From: Acidobacteriota bacterium
Lineage (GTDB): Bacteria; Acidobacteriota; Blastocatellia; Pyrinomonadales; Pyrinomonadaceae
DNA length: 32,834 bases
Direction: 5' to 3'
NCBI GenBank assembly: GCA_023391155.1
Contig: JAEWBM010000059.1
Location: 1 to 32,834 of the forward strand
Each line of letters begins with the position of its first letter. Positions within the stretch are counted from its first letter, which is position 1. Both the position numbers and the translations under genes were made by a program. The notes under the pieces are model-generated. The model was not told the origin of the DNA. It made no database searches and worked only from the letters and a program-made list of their open reading frames with translations. This document shows, one piece after another, positions 7,711 to 15,101 of the stretch.

Positions 7711-7898
7711 GCGTCCACACGTCGTCCACGGGGCGTTCTCAGGGCGTTCCCTGGGGCGTCCACGGGGGCGTCCACAGCCGTAAGTTGTTGTGGGGGTGGG
7801 GCTTGAGGGTGTTTGGCACTGTTTTCGTAAAAAAATGTCCCGCTGCTGTCCCGGCGTTGTCCCGCGGAGTGTCCCATGGGCGTCCCGGGGGGTGTCCC
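7711..7898. repeat. Two blocks of 11/12-bp periodic short repeats
   Basis: Block 1 has GCGTCCAC-like words starting at 7711, 7722, 7733, 7744, 7756 and 7768. Block 2 has TGTCCC-like words starting at 7836, 7847, 7858, 7870, 7881 and 7893. In both blocks the spacing is 11 or 12 bases, about one helical turn. A 60-base G/T-rich spacer with a short A run separates them. On the reverse strand the words read GTGGACGC and GGGACA. No coding potential is convincing. Confidence 0.7.
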
Positions 7899-8130
7899 AC
7901 ACGCGAGGCGTTCATCTAAATGCTGTGTTTTGAACGTTTGCGAGTTGGTGTTGCCCGATTTTCGATCGGCACCCGAAAAAAAAGCTTTTCAAAGATCGGC
8001 CGGGGGGGGGTTGATACCCCGATGTGCAACAGTATTGCACAGATGGGACGTGGTTTCAATGGATAATTTAGGATCTGCCCGCGAATGACGCGAATGGGCG
8101 CGAGTGAAGAAGGGTGAGCTGAGGAGAGAT
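7899..8130. other. Intergenic stretch, no gene recognised
   Basis: Between the periodic array and the first composite repeat there is a run of about nine G near 8000, a ten-base A-rich tract near 7976, and no convincing reading frame, RNA gene or terminator. Confidence 0.5.
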
Positions 8131-8225
8131 CGCTATCGCAGGTGGTACTGACACGGCGGAGATCGTTTGGCAGGGGAGTTTTAACGCAAAAGGTACGCAG
8201 AGTTTTTCGCAAAGTTGCGCGAAGT
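8131..8225. repeat. Composite intergenic repeat, copy A (partial)
   Basis: It contains CGCTATCGCAGGTGGTACTG (8131-8150) followed by a TTTAACGCAAA...ACGCAGAGTTTTTCGCAAAG tract up to about 8225. The same two modules in the same order recur at 9023-9121, and in diverged form at 12415-12510. This copy lacks the upstream stem-loop module of the other two. The remaining 8226-8356 up to the next gene shows nothing recognisable. Confidence 0.7.
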
Positions 8226-8356
8226 TGTAGTGGGGCGGTTGGCTCAGATCTTCTTGGCGAGTGTGAGAGTTGGCCGCTTTATGTGGAAGGAGGAGGGTAG
8301 ATTTACGATAAGTCGGAGCCGACCTGTTTTCTTTCACCGCAAGAAACATCGAGTGG

Positions 8357-8878
8357 ATGAATATTGATACGAAGAAAAGGAAGTTCTTGGATTTCAGTGC
8401 GAGCGCCACACGGGAGGAAATCAGCAGGTGCTTCGCGACTTACAGGGATTATCTTGAATCGATGCGTGCGCGGCTCCCTTCCGGTGCATACAGTTTTGCT
8501 CAAGCGGAATGGCATTACGACGTGGACGATTCCAGATGCCCACATGACGCATGGCTCGAGGCATTAGAGATCTACGAGGAGCGAATCCCGGACAATACCT
8601 CTCAGCGGCACACTCGGATAAAAATGCAGTTATTGGGTGCGTACCACGACGGGTACATCACCTTACATCATCAAGACGTGTCTTATTACAGTTTGTCTAA
8701 AGGTCCAGATCCGAATCCCGGAACGGAAGCATTCAATTTTCATGGCGACTGGCTGATCGATGAGGTGTACCTGTCAGATGAGGGGCTGGTCGTCCATGAC
8801 ATCGAATTTGCTAACTCGGCTCGGTGGGTGATTCATTGCAAAGACATCGAGTATGTTTGGGAACGTTTCGAATCATAA
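8357..8878 (+). CDS. Hypothetical cytosolic protein
   Basis: 173 residues without signal peptide or membrane segments; the function is not recognised. The N-terminal half is helical with aromatic and arginine content (RCFATYRDYLESMRARLPSG). The C-terminal half (GDWLIDEVYLSDEGLVVHDIEF and ARWVIHCKDIEYVWERF) looks like beta-strands seen in unannotated proteins of planctomycetes and acidobacteria, a memory-based impression. It stands alone between repeat copies A and B. No Shine-Dalgarno sequence precedes the ATG. Confidence 0.7.
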   Translation: MNIDTKKRKFLDFSASATREEISRCFATYRDYLESMRARLPSGAYSFAQAEWHYDVDDSRCPHDAWLEALEIYEERIPDNTSQRHTRIKMQLLGAYHDGYITLHHQDVSYYSLSKGPDPNPGTEAFNFHGDWLIDEVYLSDEGLVVHDIEFANSARWVIHCKDIEYVWERFES

Positions 8879-8888
8879 GCCTTGTCAT

Positions 8889-9121
8889 ATGCCGCCGTCT
8901 ACGACGGCTCAGAGGTGGTTTCGCGAGTGACCCACATCTTGTGATGTGGGCTAGTTAAATGGCATCGGCTTCGCCGATTTCGTGGAGGTGTTTTTTTGGG
9001 AGTGGTGAAGGTGAACGGTGAACCACCCGCTATCGCAGGTGGTACTGACGCCGAGGCGATCTAAATGGTGGGGGAGTTTAACGCAAAGTTACGCAGAGTT
9101 TTTCGCAAAGTACGCAAAGTG
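8889..9121. repeat. Composite stem-loop repeat, copy B
   Basis: Four modules in order: stem GCCGT-ctacg-ACGGC; stem CCCACATC-ttgt-GATGTGGG followed by GCTAGTTA; stem ATCGGC-ttc-GCCGAT followed by TTCGTGG and a T run; then CCACCCGCTATCGCAGGTGG and the ACGCAAAG tract. The same order recurs at 12281-12510 (copy C). The two copies flank the 9252-12171 genes as direct repeats. Confidence 0.8.
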
Positions 9122-9200
9122 ACTGCGGACGACTGACGCTTACGTCTAATTGTTTTCTTTGCAAGCGGGAAATCCCTGTATTATTAGAATCTAAGATTAG

Positions 9201-9238
9201 GATAGGGACGGAATGCAATAACGCAGGCTCTGCCCCCT
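9201..9238. repeat. REP-like hairpin, degenerate copy
   Basis: GGATAGGG followed by TGCAATAACGCAGG (9214-9227) and TCTGCCCC closely matches the hairpin at 25395-25431. Such GGGTCA...TGACCC elements with an ATTGCAATAA-type centre resemble palindromes mobilised by REP-associated tyrosine transposases (RAYT). No transposase is in the window. It sits about 14 bases before the next start codon. Confidence 0.55.
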
Positions 9239-9251
9239 TACTACTATGCTC

Positions 9252-10697
9252 ATGAAACGTATACTAATTTTTTGTTTTTTGGTGTTTTCCGGGTATGCAG
9301 GCGAGGCTTTGGCGTGTAGCTGTGCGAGGAGTGGGACCGTCGATATTGAATTCGAGCGCTCGCCGAATGTCGTGATCCTAAAGCTAGAGAGCGTGGAAAA
9401 GGCACGAGAGAATGAAAGGACGAGTGGGTATGGAGGGATAAAGACCGTCGAATTGACAGTTCAGCGGTCGTTTAAAGGTAATTTGAAAACCGGTCAGAGG
9501 CTGACGCTGAAGCAGGGATCCGGCGCAGATTGTGTTTGGATCTTTCCTGAAAACGGCGTCGGAAGAGAGTACCTTTTCTATCTGGACTCGAAACGGGGAG
9601 CAGGCGGAATGTGGGTAGGACCAACATGCTCAAGGTCCGGTTCTGTCGAGCAGGCGGCGGCCGACCTGCTTTACCTGGAACGGCGGGCCGAGGTCAAAGG
9701 GCAAACAAGGCTTTCCGGCACCGTGACAAAGTATGTCGAAAGTCCGGTAGAGGAACAGCCTTCCACTTTCGAAAGATTGCCGGAGCACAGGATAGAAGTA
9801 ACGGGTAATGGGAAAACACACAGCCTTGTCACGGACAAGCAAGGGGTCTACGAGATCTACGGTTTACCACCCGGACGATACAACGTACAAGCCAAGCCGA
9901 TCGAAGGATTCACGACTTCAAGTTTTCCACACCTCGTTCAGGGGTCAGTTGAGATAAAAGCGGAGGCCCACACTGAAAAGGATTTCCGCTTCGAGATCGA
10001 CAGTTCGATAAGCGGGAAGCTGATCGGGCCAAAGGGGAAGCCTCTGCAAAGAGTGTGTCTCAAACTAGTTCCCGCAAGTGGAACGGTGCGTCAAGGCTTT
10101 TTTCAGCTCGATTGCACAGAGGCCGAGGGGAAATTCACCTTTGCAAGAGTGCCGGTCGGCGAATATCTGATCTATGTAAATGATGATGACGAGATCACGG
10201 CTGATGCTCCGTTTCGGGCGTTCTATTATCCGAGTGCAATGGAGCGCGAAGATGCAGCCCAAATTCAAGTGGCTCCAGGAACCAAGATCGACAATATTTT
10301 GATCGTTGCTCCAAATGCAGCGAGTGTCGTCACCGTGACGGGCTATGTTCTCATGTCGGATGGTAAACCACCCGTTGATGAAGACGACCTTTTGCCCTCA
10401 GTAGAATTTATTCAAGACGGTGAAACAGAGAGTAGTTCGAGGACAGTTGTGGATGCCGAAGGCCGATTTTCCCTTCCGATATTGAAGGGAATGAAAGGAA
10501 AGATCTACGGAGAAATCATCACCTATCCCGGAGAATACGAAGACTGTCCGCAATTGGAGAAACTGATACCCGAAAAAGACGGCGTCAATATAGCATTTAT
10601 TAAAACGAATGAGGTCGAAGTGAACACCGATGCGGACTCTGCAGAAATCGAACTCAGATTCCCCTTCCCTAATTGTAAGAAGGCAGTGATCGATTGA
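9252..10697 (+). CDS. Secreted protein with NTR/TIMP-like N-terminus and Cna-B-like repeats
   Basis: 481 residues from the ATG at 9252; an in-frame ATG two codons earlier (9246) is also possible. The signal peptide KRILIFCFLVFSGYAGEALA precedes a mature CSCARSGTV, again giving a C-x-C N-terminus as in TIMP/netrin-like modules. At least two beta-sandwich repeats of carboxypeptidase-regulatory type follow: EVTGNGKTHSLVTDKQGVYE with GLPPGRYNVQAKPI, and SGKLIGPKGKPLQRVCLKLV with FARVPVGEYLIYVN. It is a larger relative of the protein at 4876 and is probably exported. Its ligand is unknown. A REP-like hairpin lies immediately upstream. Confidence 0.78.
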   Translation: MKRILIFCFLVFSGYAGEALACSCARSGTVDIEFERSPNVVILKLESVEKARENERTSGYGGIKTVELTVQRSFKGNLKTGQRLTLKQGSGADCVWIFPENGVGREYLFYLDSKRGAGGMWVGPTCSRSGSVEQAAADLLYLERRAEVKGQTRLSGTVTKYVESPVEEQPSTFERLPEHRIEVTGNGKTHSLVTDKQGVYEIYGLPPGRYNVQAKPIEGFTTSSFPHLVQGSVEIKAEAHTEKDFRFEIDSSISGKLIGPKGKPLQRVCLKLVPASGTVRQGFFQLDCTEAEGKFTFARVPVGEYLIYVNDDDEITADAPFRAFYYPSAMEREDAAQIQVAPGTKIDNILIVAPNAASVVTVTGYVLMSDGKPPVDEDDLLPSVEFIQDGETESSSRTVVDAEGRFSLPILKGMKGKIYGEIITYPGEYEDCPQLEKLIPEKDGVNIAFIKTNEVEVNTDADSAEIELRFPFPNCKKAVID

Positions 10698-10802
10698 TGA
10701 GCGACCAATGCGTGTTGGCTGCGGACGCGGCGTTTGTATTTGTATGCCGTGCGGTACGCGTACTGGGGGTGGGGGATAGTTGAGACACGTCGGAGAATGC
10801 AG

Positions 10803-12171
10803 ATGAACAAGAAAAGAATCCTGATGCTCGTCGTGCCAGTATTATTGATTATTACCGGGGGAGTTGCGGCGCAGACAGAGATGATTCTTTTTCAGAATCT
10901 TCATTCAACCATCGTTCGGTCCGAGAATAATAAATACGTCTTTGCTTTGGTGCCTGAGCAAAGCGTTGACGAGTATGTCGAGCACAGTAAGGCAGATTGG
11001 CGGCGCGGGGGATATTCTGAGCAGGAGGTCCGGCAAAAAGAAGAGCAACTTGCGGGTTTGATTGAGAAAGAAAGAGAAATTCGCCGCAAATATAGTGCAA
11101 GCGGGCTGTACGAAGTTAGCTCCGGCAACCGGCTCAGATCCATCGATAATTTCCCTAAGGAGATCGATTCAATTTTCGTCGCAAATGATGGCAGCTATGT
11201 AGTTGGATTCAACGGCGACATTACCACCTTCCACGTTGCTCCTGATGCTTCCATCGACGAAATATTGAATACGACTGACCAACTGGCTATTCACGTTGTG
11301 CCGTTAACTGATCCCAACATCGAAAAGGTTTGCTCTGTAAGGATTCCTCGCGTTAAGATCGCGGACAGTGTTAACCGAAGATCGGGAAGCCTTTACTGGG
11401 CGGACAGAGAGCGTTCGGTCCTACTCAGCGAAGAGGGACTATTACGGATCGGAAAGCTGAATGGAGACGAAATTCTTTTCGATGTAAGACAGTGTGAAAT
11501 TCTGCGTGGCAAACGGGGCGAATCCGAGAGTAGATTGACAATGGTTTCTCTAAGCTCTCGCGCAAATGAATTGTTGATTTTAACTGGTGAGGTGAAAGAA
11601 ATTGCCATTACCGAAGAAGACACAAATACTATTAAGTTAAGAATTGGGCTGGATCTAACTCTAAGAAATATATCTGAGTCGAATATAATCGTTTATAAAT
11701 CAGACTTTGCCTTACTAAATCTGATCTTGTTTTACATTGGATGAAAACGGAAAACAAACTCATTTGTATTCTGCTGGAGGTAGAGCTTCAAATTATTATT
11801 CGCCCGCATCTAGAGCTTTACAAGAGCAATTGAATCAGGAAATTCCGCCATCTGATCTGACCTATGTAATAAAGCCAAAAGATTCATTCAAATTTAGTAC
11901 TGAAACAGAATGCGTATTTTTAACGTCAAAAATTTCTGCCTCTGCTAACGAACCCTGGGATGCAATCTCCAAATCCTCGCCCGTTTTAGTTCGAATAAAA
12001 CTGGAGATGTTTCCAAGTTACCTAAAGCAAAATTACTCTAAGTCTTTTTCAGAAAAAATCTTGCAAGATAGATGGAAGAGATTTGGCTATCTGTGGCTCG
12101 ATGATATTGTTTCTGAACCCGTGCCGATCGACTTGGGTTCCATAGTTGTAAAAACGGTCCCTGGTGGTTAG
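10803..12171 (+). pseudogene. Secreted hypothetical protein split by a single-base frameshift
   Basis: The first frame (10803-11744) starts with a signal peptide (MNKKRILMLVVPVLLIITGG) and a GGAG seven bases before the ATG. It ends in a TGA right after LLNLILFYIG. The +1 frame is open from 11725 to 12171 and continues as LDENGKQTHLYSAGGRASNY. Removing one T from the T4 run at 11730-11733 gives LLNLILFTLDENGKQTHLYS and a single protein of about 455 residues. The N-terminal part has a charged region (YSEQEVRQKEEQLAGLIEKE); the function is not recognised. Base composition from about 11560 to 12171 is clearly AT-richer than the neighbours. It could be a real mutation, a sequencing error or, less likely, programmed +1 shifting. 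Confidence 0.65.
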
Positions 12172-12223
12172 ACATAAAAACTCTCACTTACAATCGGCCG
12201 GGAAATTGAAGAAAATTCTTGAC

Positions 12224-12246
12224 AGCCTTATTGTGGGCTTTTTTTT
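12224..12246 (+). terminator. Weak intrinsic terminator
   Basis: A 5-bp stem (AGCCT 12224-12228 with GGGCT 12235-12239, one T-G pair) is followed by eight T. It lies about 50 bases after the end of the frameshifted gene. Confidence 0.4.
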
Positions 12247-12280
12247 CGCCTTTTGCTGGTTGCATTCGAAGTCTGCGAAT

Positions 12281-12510
12281 ATGCCGCCGTGTACGACGGC
12301 TCCGAGGTGATGGGCGGCATACCCACGGCTGGCGACGTGGGCTAGTTAGATGGCATCGGCTACGCCGATTTCGTGGTGGTGTTTTTTGGGAGTGGTGAAG
12401 GTGGAAGGTGAACGGCAGGTGTTACTACGTGGCGGAGATTATCGACCTGATCGGGGAATTTTAACGCAAAGTTACGCAAAGTTTGTCGCAAAGTTACGCA
12501 AAGTTATTGC
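12281..12510. repeat. Composite stem-loop repeat, copy C
   Basis: Same module order as copy B: GCCGT-gtacg-ACGGC; CCCACG-N8-CGTGGG plus GCTAGTTA; ATCGGC-tac-GCCGAT plus TTCGTGG and a T run; then a decayed CGGCAGGTGTTACTACG and the TTTAACGCAAAGTTACGCAAAG tract. In the second stem the sixth pair is A-T in copy B and G-C here, a compensatory change. Confidence 0.8.
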
Positions 12511-12769
12511 GAGAAATGCCGAAGCAATCGAAGTGGTGTGCTTTGCGAGCGATGGTTCGTGCTTCGCACTCATGCGGACAGGTTGTCCGCTCTCCGGCGT
12601 GAAACTTCAACCACCCGCTATCGCAGGTGGTACTGACAGGGACTTGTCGTTCGTACCTTACAGGGACGGGATCGGGGGTCGAGTATCCGAGGGTTCCGCT
12701 TCGCTGCACCTTGGGCTTTAATATTTGTTCCCCTTTGGGGACGGGACAGCGGAGTTAGTGGGGACTACG
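12511..12769. other. Intergenic stretch with isolated hairpins, no gene
   Basis: It contains another copy of the CCACCCGCTATCGCAGGTGG palindrome plus TACTGAC (12609-12637), a GGAC-N5-GTCC hairpin near 12577-12589 and GTTCCCC-TTT-GGGGAC near 12727-12742. No convincing reading frame. Confidence 0.55.
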
Positions 12770-12778
12770 TGCTAAAAT
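12770..12778 (+). promoter_or_regulatory. Extended -10 promoter element
   Basis: TGCTAAAAT fits the extended -10 pattern TGnTATAAT at five of six hexamer positions. A start near 12785 would place the GGGAGG ribosome site at 12794-12799 inside the mRNA and would exclude the upstream ATG at 12777 as the translation start. Confidence 0.45.
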
Positions 12779-12806
12779 GCGAACGCTTCGGTTGGGAGGA
12801 ATGGAT

Positions 12807-13337
12807 ATGAGAACCTCAAAGTTCGGCTTCGTCGCGATTATTTTTCTAATGGTGTGTGCCGTTCGTGCGGAGGCGCAGGATGTGACTAGTGTTTACACGG
12901 AGCTGGATGAGAAGAGCTGTGAGAAGTTGGAGCCCGACGAGGCGAACGGAGTGCTGTATTTGGGCCGATGTGAGGGTGCCGGCGGTTATGCGCTGCACAT
13001 AATCGAGGGTGACCTGCGGCAGCAGGTCGAGGTGATCTCGCCCGACGGCGAAGAGCACGAATTGCGGCTGTGGCACCATTTCCCGGGCTTTACGGCTGTG
13101 GGGCCGCGTGCCGAATGGCGGGTCAAAGACGGAGTGCCGTTTGCATTGATCTTCAGGTACAACGTCAATAATAATCCGTCCGACTCAGACAAATACACTC
13201 CATATCTAATGGTGGTCAAGATCACCGAGACGCTTGCCTGCGTGACAGAGATCATCGGCCCATCAAAGGACCAGAACGAACAGGCCCGCAAGGCCGCGGA
13301 CCGGGCTCCGAACACGCCCTGTAAGGTCGCGGAGTAG
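12807..13337 (+). CDS. Secreted hypothetical protein
   Basis: 176 residues from the ATG at 12807, chosen because GGGAGG ends seven bases before it; in-frame ATGs at 12777 and 12801 are less well placed. A signal peptide is visible (MRTSKFGFVAIIFLMVCAVR followed by AEAQ). The mature protein has several cysteines (EKSCEKLEP, LGRCEGAGG, ETLACVTEI, NTPCKVAE) and no recognised domain. A segment LRQQVEVISPDGEEHELRLW may be a beta-rich core. It probably works in the periplasm. It is followed by terC but separated by a hairpin, so cotranscription is uncertain. Confidence 0.75.
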   Translation: MRTSKFGFVAIIFLMVCAVRAEAQDVTSVYTELDEKSCEKLEPDEANGVLYLGRCEGAGGYALHIIEGDLRQQVEVISPDGEEHELRLWHHFPGFTAVGPRAEWRVKDGVPFALIFRYNVNNNPSDSDKYTPYLMVVKITETLACVTEIIGPSKDQNEQARKAADRAPNTPCKVAE

Positions 13338-13355
13338 TTCCGAACCGGCGCCCCG

Positions 13356-13380
13356 CCTTGCATTTGCACCGCGTGCAAGG
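13356..13380. promoter_or_regulatory. Hairpin with two alternative pairings upstream of the TerC gene
   Basis: CCTTGCA (13356-13362) can pair with TGCAAGG (13374-13380). Alternatively TTGCAC (13364-13369) can pair with GTGCAA (13373-13378). Both use the same right arm. No T tract follows, so it is not a standard terminator. It lies 45 bases before the terC ATG. Confidence 0.4.
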
Positions 13381-13424
13381 GTAAAACTTCATAGTCGAAC
13401 TTACGATTTAGGAGCGAAATATTA

Positions 13425-14192
13425 ATGGAATTTCTTTCTGATCCCAATGTATGGATCGCGTTTGCCACCCTCACACTGCTCGAGCTGGTGCTCGGCATCG
13501 ACAACATCATTTTCATTTCGATCCTTGCCGGTAAGCTGCCGCCCGAGCAGCAGTCACGGGCCCGCTTTATCGGGCTGGCATTGGCGTTGGTAATGCGCGT
13601 GATCCTGCTATTTTCGCTGTCATGGGTGATGGGGCTGACCGCTCCGCTGTTTAGTGTGTTTGGGCATGAGGTCTCGGGCCGAGATCTGATATTGATACTG
13701 GGCGGGCTGTTCCTGATAGGTAAATCTACGCATGAGATACACGGCTCGCTTGAGGGCGAAGAGGGCCACGCCGTCAAAAAGGTATATGCCTCGTTTGGAG
13801 CGGTGATCGTCCAGATCGGCTTGCTCGATATCGTATTTTCGCTCGATTCGGTGATCACGGCCATCGGCATGGTCGACCAGATCGCGATCATGGTGGCGGC
13901 GGTGGTGATCTCGATCATCGCGATGATGCTGTTCGCGAACCCCATCGGCTCGTTCGTACAGCGCCACCCGACGGTCAAGATGCTTGCACTGGCATTTTTG
14001 CTGTTGATCGGATTCACGCTGGTGGTCGAAGGCATCGAAATGCATATTCCGAAGGGCTATATCTATTTTGCAATGTTCTTCTCGATCTTTGTCGAGTTCC
14101 TAAATATGAAGATCAGAGGGCGATCTGAGAAACCGGTCGATCTGCACAATCCGTATCACGAAGGTGATGTGAAACCGGCCGAAGTTCTATGA
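13425..14192 (+). CDS. TerC family integral membrane protein
   Basis: 255 residues with about seven hydrophobic segments. The TerC signatures LELVLGIDNIIFISIL (residues about 20-35) and GLLDIVFSLDSVITAIGMVD (about 133-152) carry the conserved acidic residues inside membrane helices. TerC proteins are implicated in metal efflux, particularly manganese, and in tellurite resistance, and can metallate exported proteins. The central hydrophilic loop HEIHGSLEGEEGHAVKK matches the family. AGGAG lies ten bases before the ATG. Its stop overlaps the next gene's start (ATGA at 14189-14192), so a secreted protein is translated with it. Confidence 0.92.
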   Translation: MEFLSDPNVWIAFATLTLLELVLGIDNIIFISILAGKLPPEQQSRARFIGLALALVMRVILLFSLSWVMGLTAPLFSVFGHEVSGRDLILILGGLFLIGKSTHEIHGSLEGEEGHAVKKVYASFGAVIVQIGLLDIVFSLDSVITAIGMVDQIAIMVAAVVISIIAMMLFANPIGSFVQRHPTVKMLALAFLLLIGFTLVVEGIEMHIPKGYIYFAMFFSIFVEFLNMKIRGRSEKPVDLHNPYHEGDVKPAEVL

Positions 14193-15001
14193 GACGGCTA
14201 TTGCTCATCTTTCTGCTATTGCCGGCGGCAGCCAATGCCCAGTCGTCGATCCGCGATGTCGATCTGATGAATTTCGAGTACTTGCCTTATTGCATCGGCG
14301 AAAAGCCGGAGCCGATAAAGGTTAAGGACGGGAAATATTTCGAAGAGACGGATCAGGACGGCTGGACCGAACGATTGTATTTTTCGATCTTTAACATCTC
14401 GTACGGCGATCTGACGGGCGACGGCCGCGAAGAGGCGGTCGTCCTGTCGGTGTGCAACACGGGCGGCACTGGAAACTTTTCCGAGGGGTATATCTATGGG
14501 TATTCGGCGGGCGGAACGCAGTTGCTCGCACGGATCCCCGGGGGCGATCGGGCGGACGGCGGGCTGAGAACGGCCAGCGTCGAGCGGGGCGAGCTGATCG
14601 TCGAAAGCAACGACCCGGGCGAACTTGGCGGCAGCTGCTGTCCCGAATATATCATTAGCAGCCGATATCGGCTTTTCCGCGGCCGCCTCATTCAGCTGGA
14701 TCAGCCAACGCGCAGAGACATCTTCCCTGTCGAGCGGGTGCGGTTTCCGAAGGGAACGACGGGCGTGACATTTAAGGTGACGATCCCGGCCGATGAAGGG
14801 AGGCGGTATATCGTCGGGGCCAGGGCGGGGCAGTCCCTGACCGTTTCAACCGACAGCGACGATGGCGGCCTGAGATTGTTGGAGGAGGTACAGCCAGTTT
14901 ACGGAATAATAATTTTCTCGCTCGATTGCCGAAGAACGGCGATTACACGATCGAAATTCGCAACCACGCAGCGGAGACGAGAGAGTTCCTGGTTAATATA
15001 A
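14189..15001 (+). CDS. Secreted protein with a frameshifted C-terminal PPC-like domain
   Basis: The signal peptide MRRLLLIFLLLPAAANAQ is followed by an FG-GAP-like segment (YGDLTGDGREEAVVLSVCNT) and then VTIPADEGRRYIVGARAGQSLTV, the start of a bacterial pre-peptidase C-terminal-like domain. In the present frame the end reads YGIIIFSLDCRRTAITRSKF and looks unnatural. One base back in frame the text is NNNFLARLPKNGDYTIEIRN, a typical end of such a domain, stopping at TAA 15010-15012. One missing base near 14903-14905 would explain it; the restored gene is 14189-15012. It is translationally coupled to terC. Confidence 0.7.
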   Translation: MRRLLLIFLLLPAAANAQSSIRDVDLMNFEYLPYCIGEKPEPIKVKDGKYFEETDQDGWTERLYFSIFNISYGDLTGDGREEAVVLSVCNTGGTGNFSEGYIYGYSAGGTQLLARIPGGDRADGGLRTASVERGELIVESNDPGELGGSCCPEYIISSRYRLFRGRLIQLDQPTRRDIFPVERVRFPKGTTGVTFKVTIPADEGRRYIVGARAGQSLTVSTDSDDGGLRLLEEVQPVYGIIIFSLDCRRTAITRSKFATTQRRRESSWLI

Positions 15002-15053
15002 AGATACAGTAATGCATCCCACGGATTTATAATCGCGGGTTATAGGTTCCAAC

Positions 15054-15097
15054 AATGCCGCAGATGTTGACAAGGTCAGCATTTGACGGCATTTTTT
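15054..15097 (+). terminator. Two-tier hairpin with T tract directly before the amidohydrolase start
   Basis: The outer stem AATGCCG (15054-15060) pairs with CGGCATT (15087-15093). The inner stem ATGTTGAC (15064-15071) pairs with GTCAGCAT (15075-15082), with one T-G pair. T continues to 15097. The ATG of the next gene is at 15102. A TATAAT at 15028-15033 could start a short leader RNA that contains the whole hairpin, making it an attenuator. Otherwise it is the terminator of the terC unit. Confidence 0.65.
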
Positions 15098-15101
15098 ACG
15101 T

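Noticed and set aside
7695..7902. Minus-strand small proteins rich in Thr, Pro, Gly and Arg
   Set aside because: Several frames are open only because of the 11/12-bp repeats; none has a start with a ribosome site or a known motif.
11725..11744. Programmed +1 frameshift site
   Set aside because: No known +1 slippery motif, rare-codon pause or stimulatory structure is evident; a one-base indel in the T run is simpler.
13338..13424. yybP-ykoY manganese riboswitch before terC
   Set aside because: The region is too short and lacks the conserved loops of that riboswitch.
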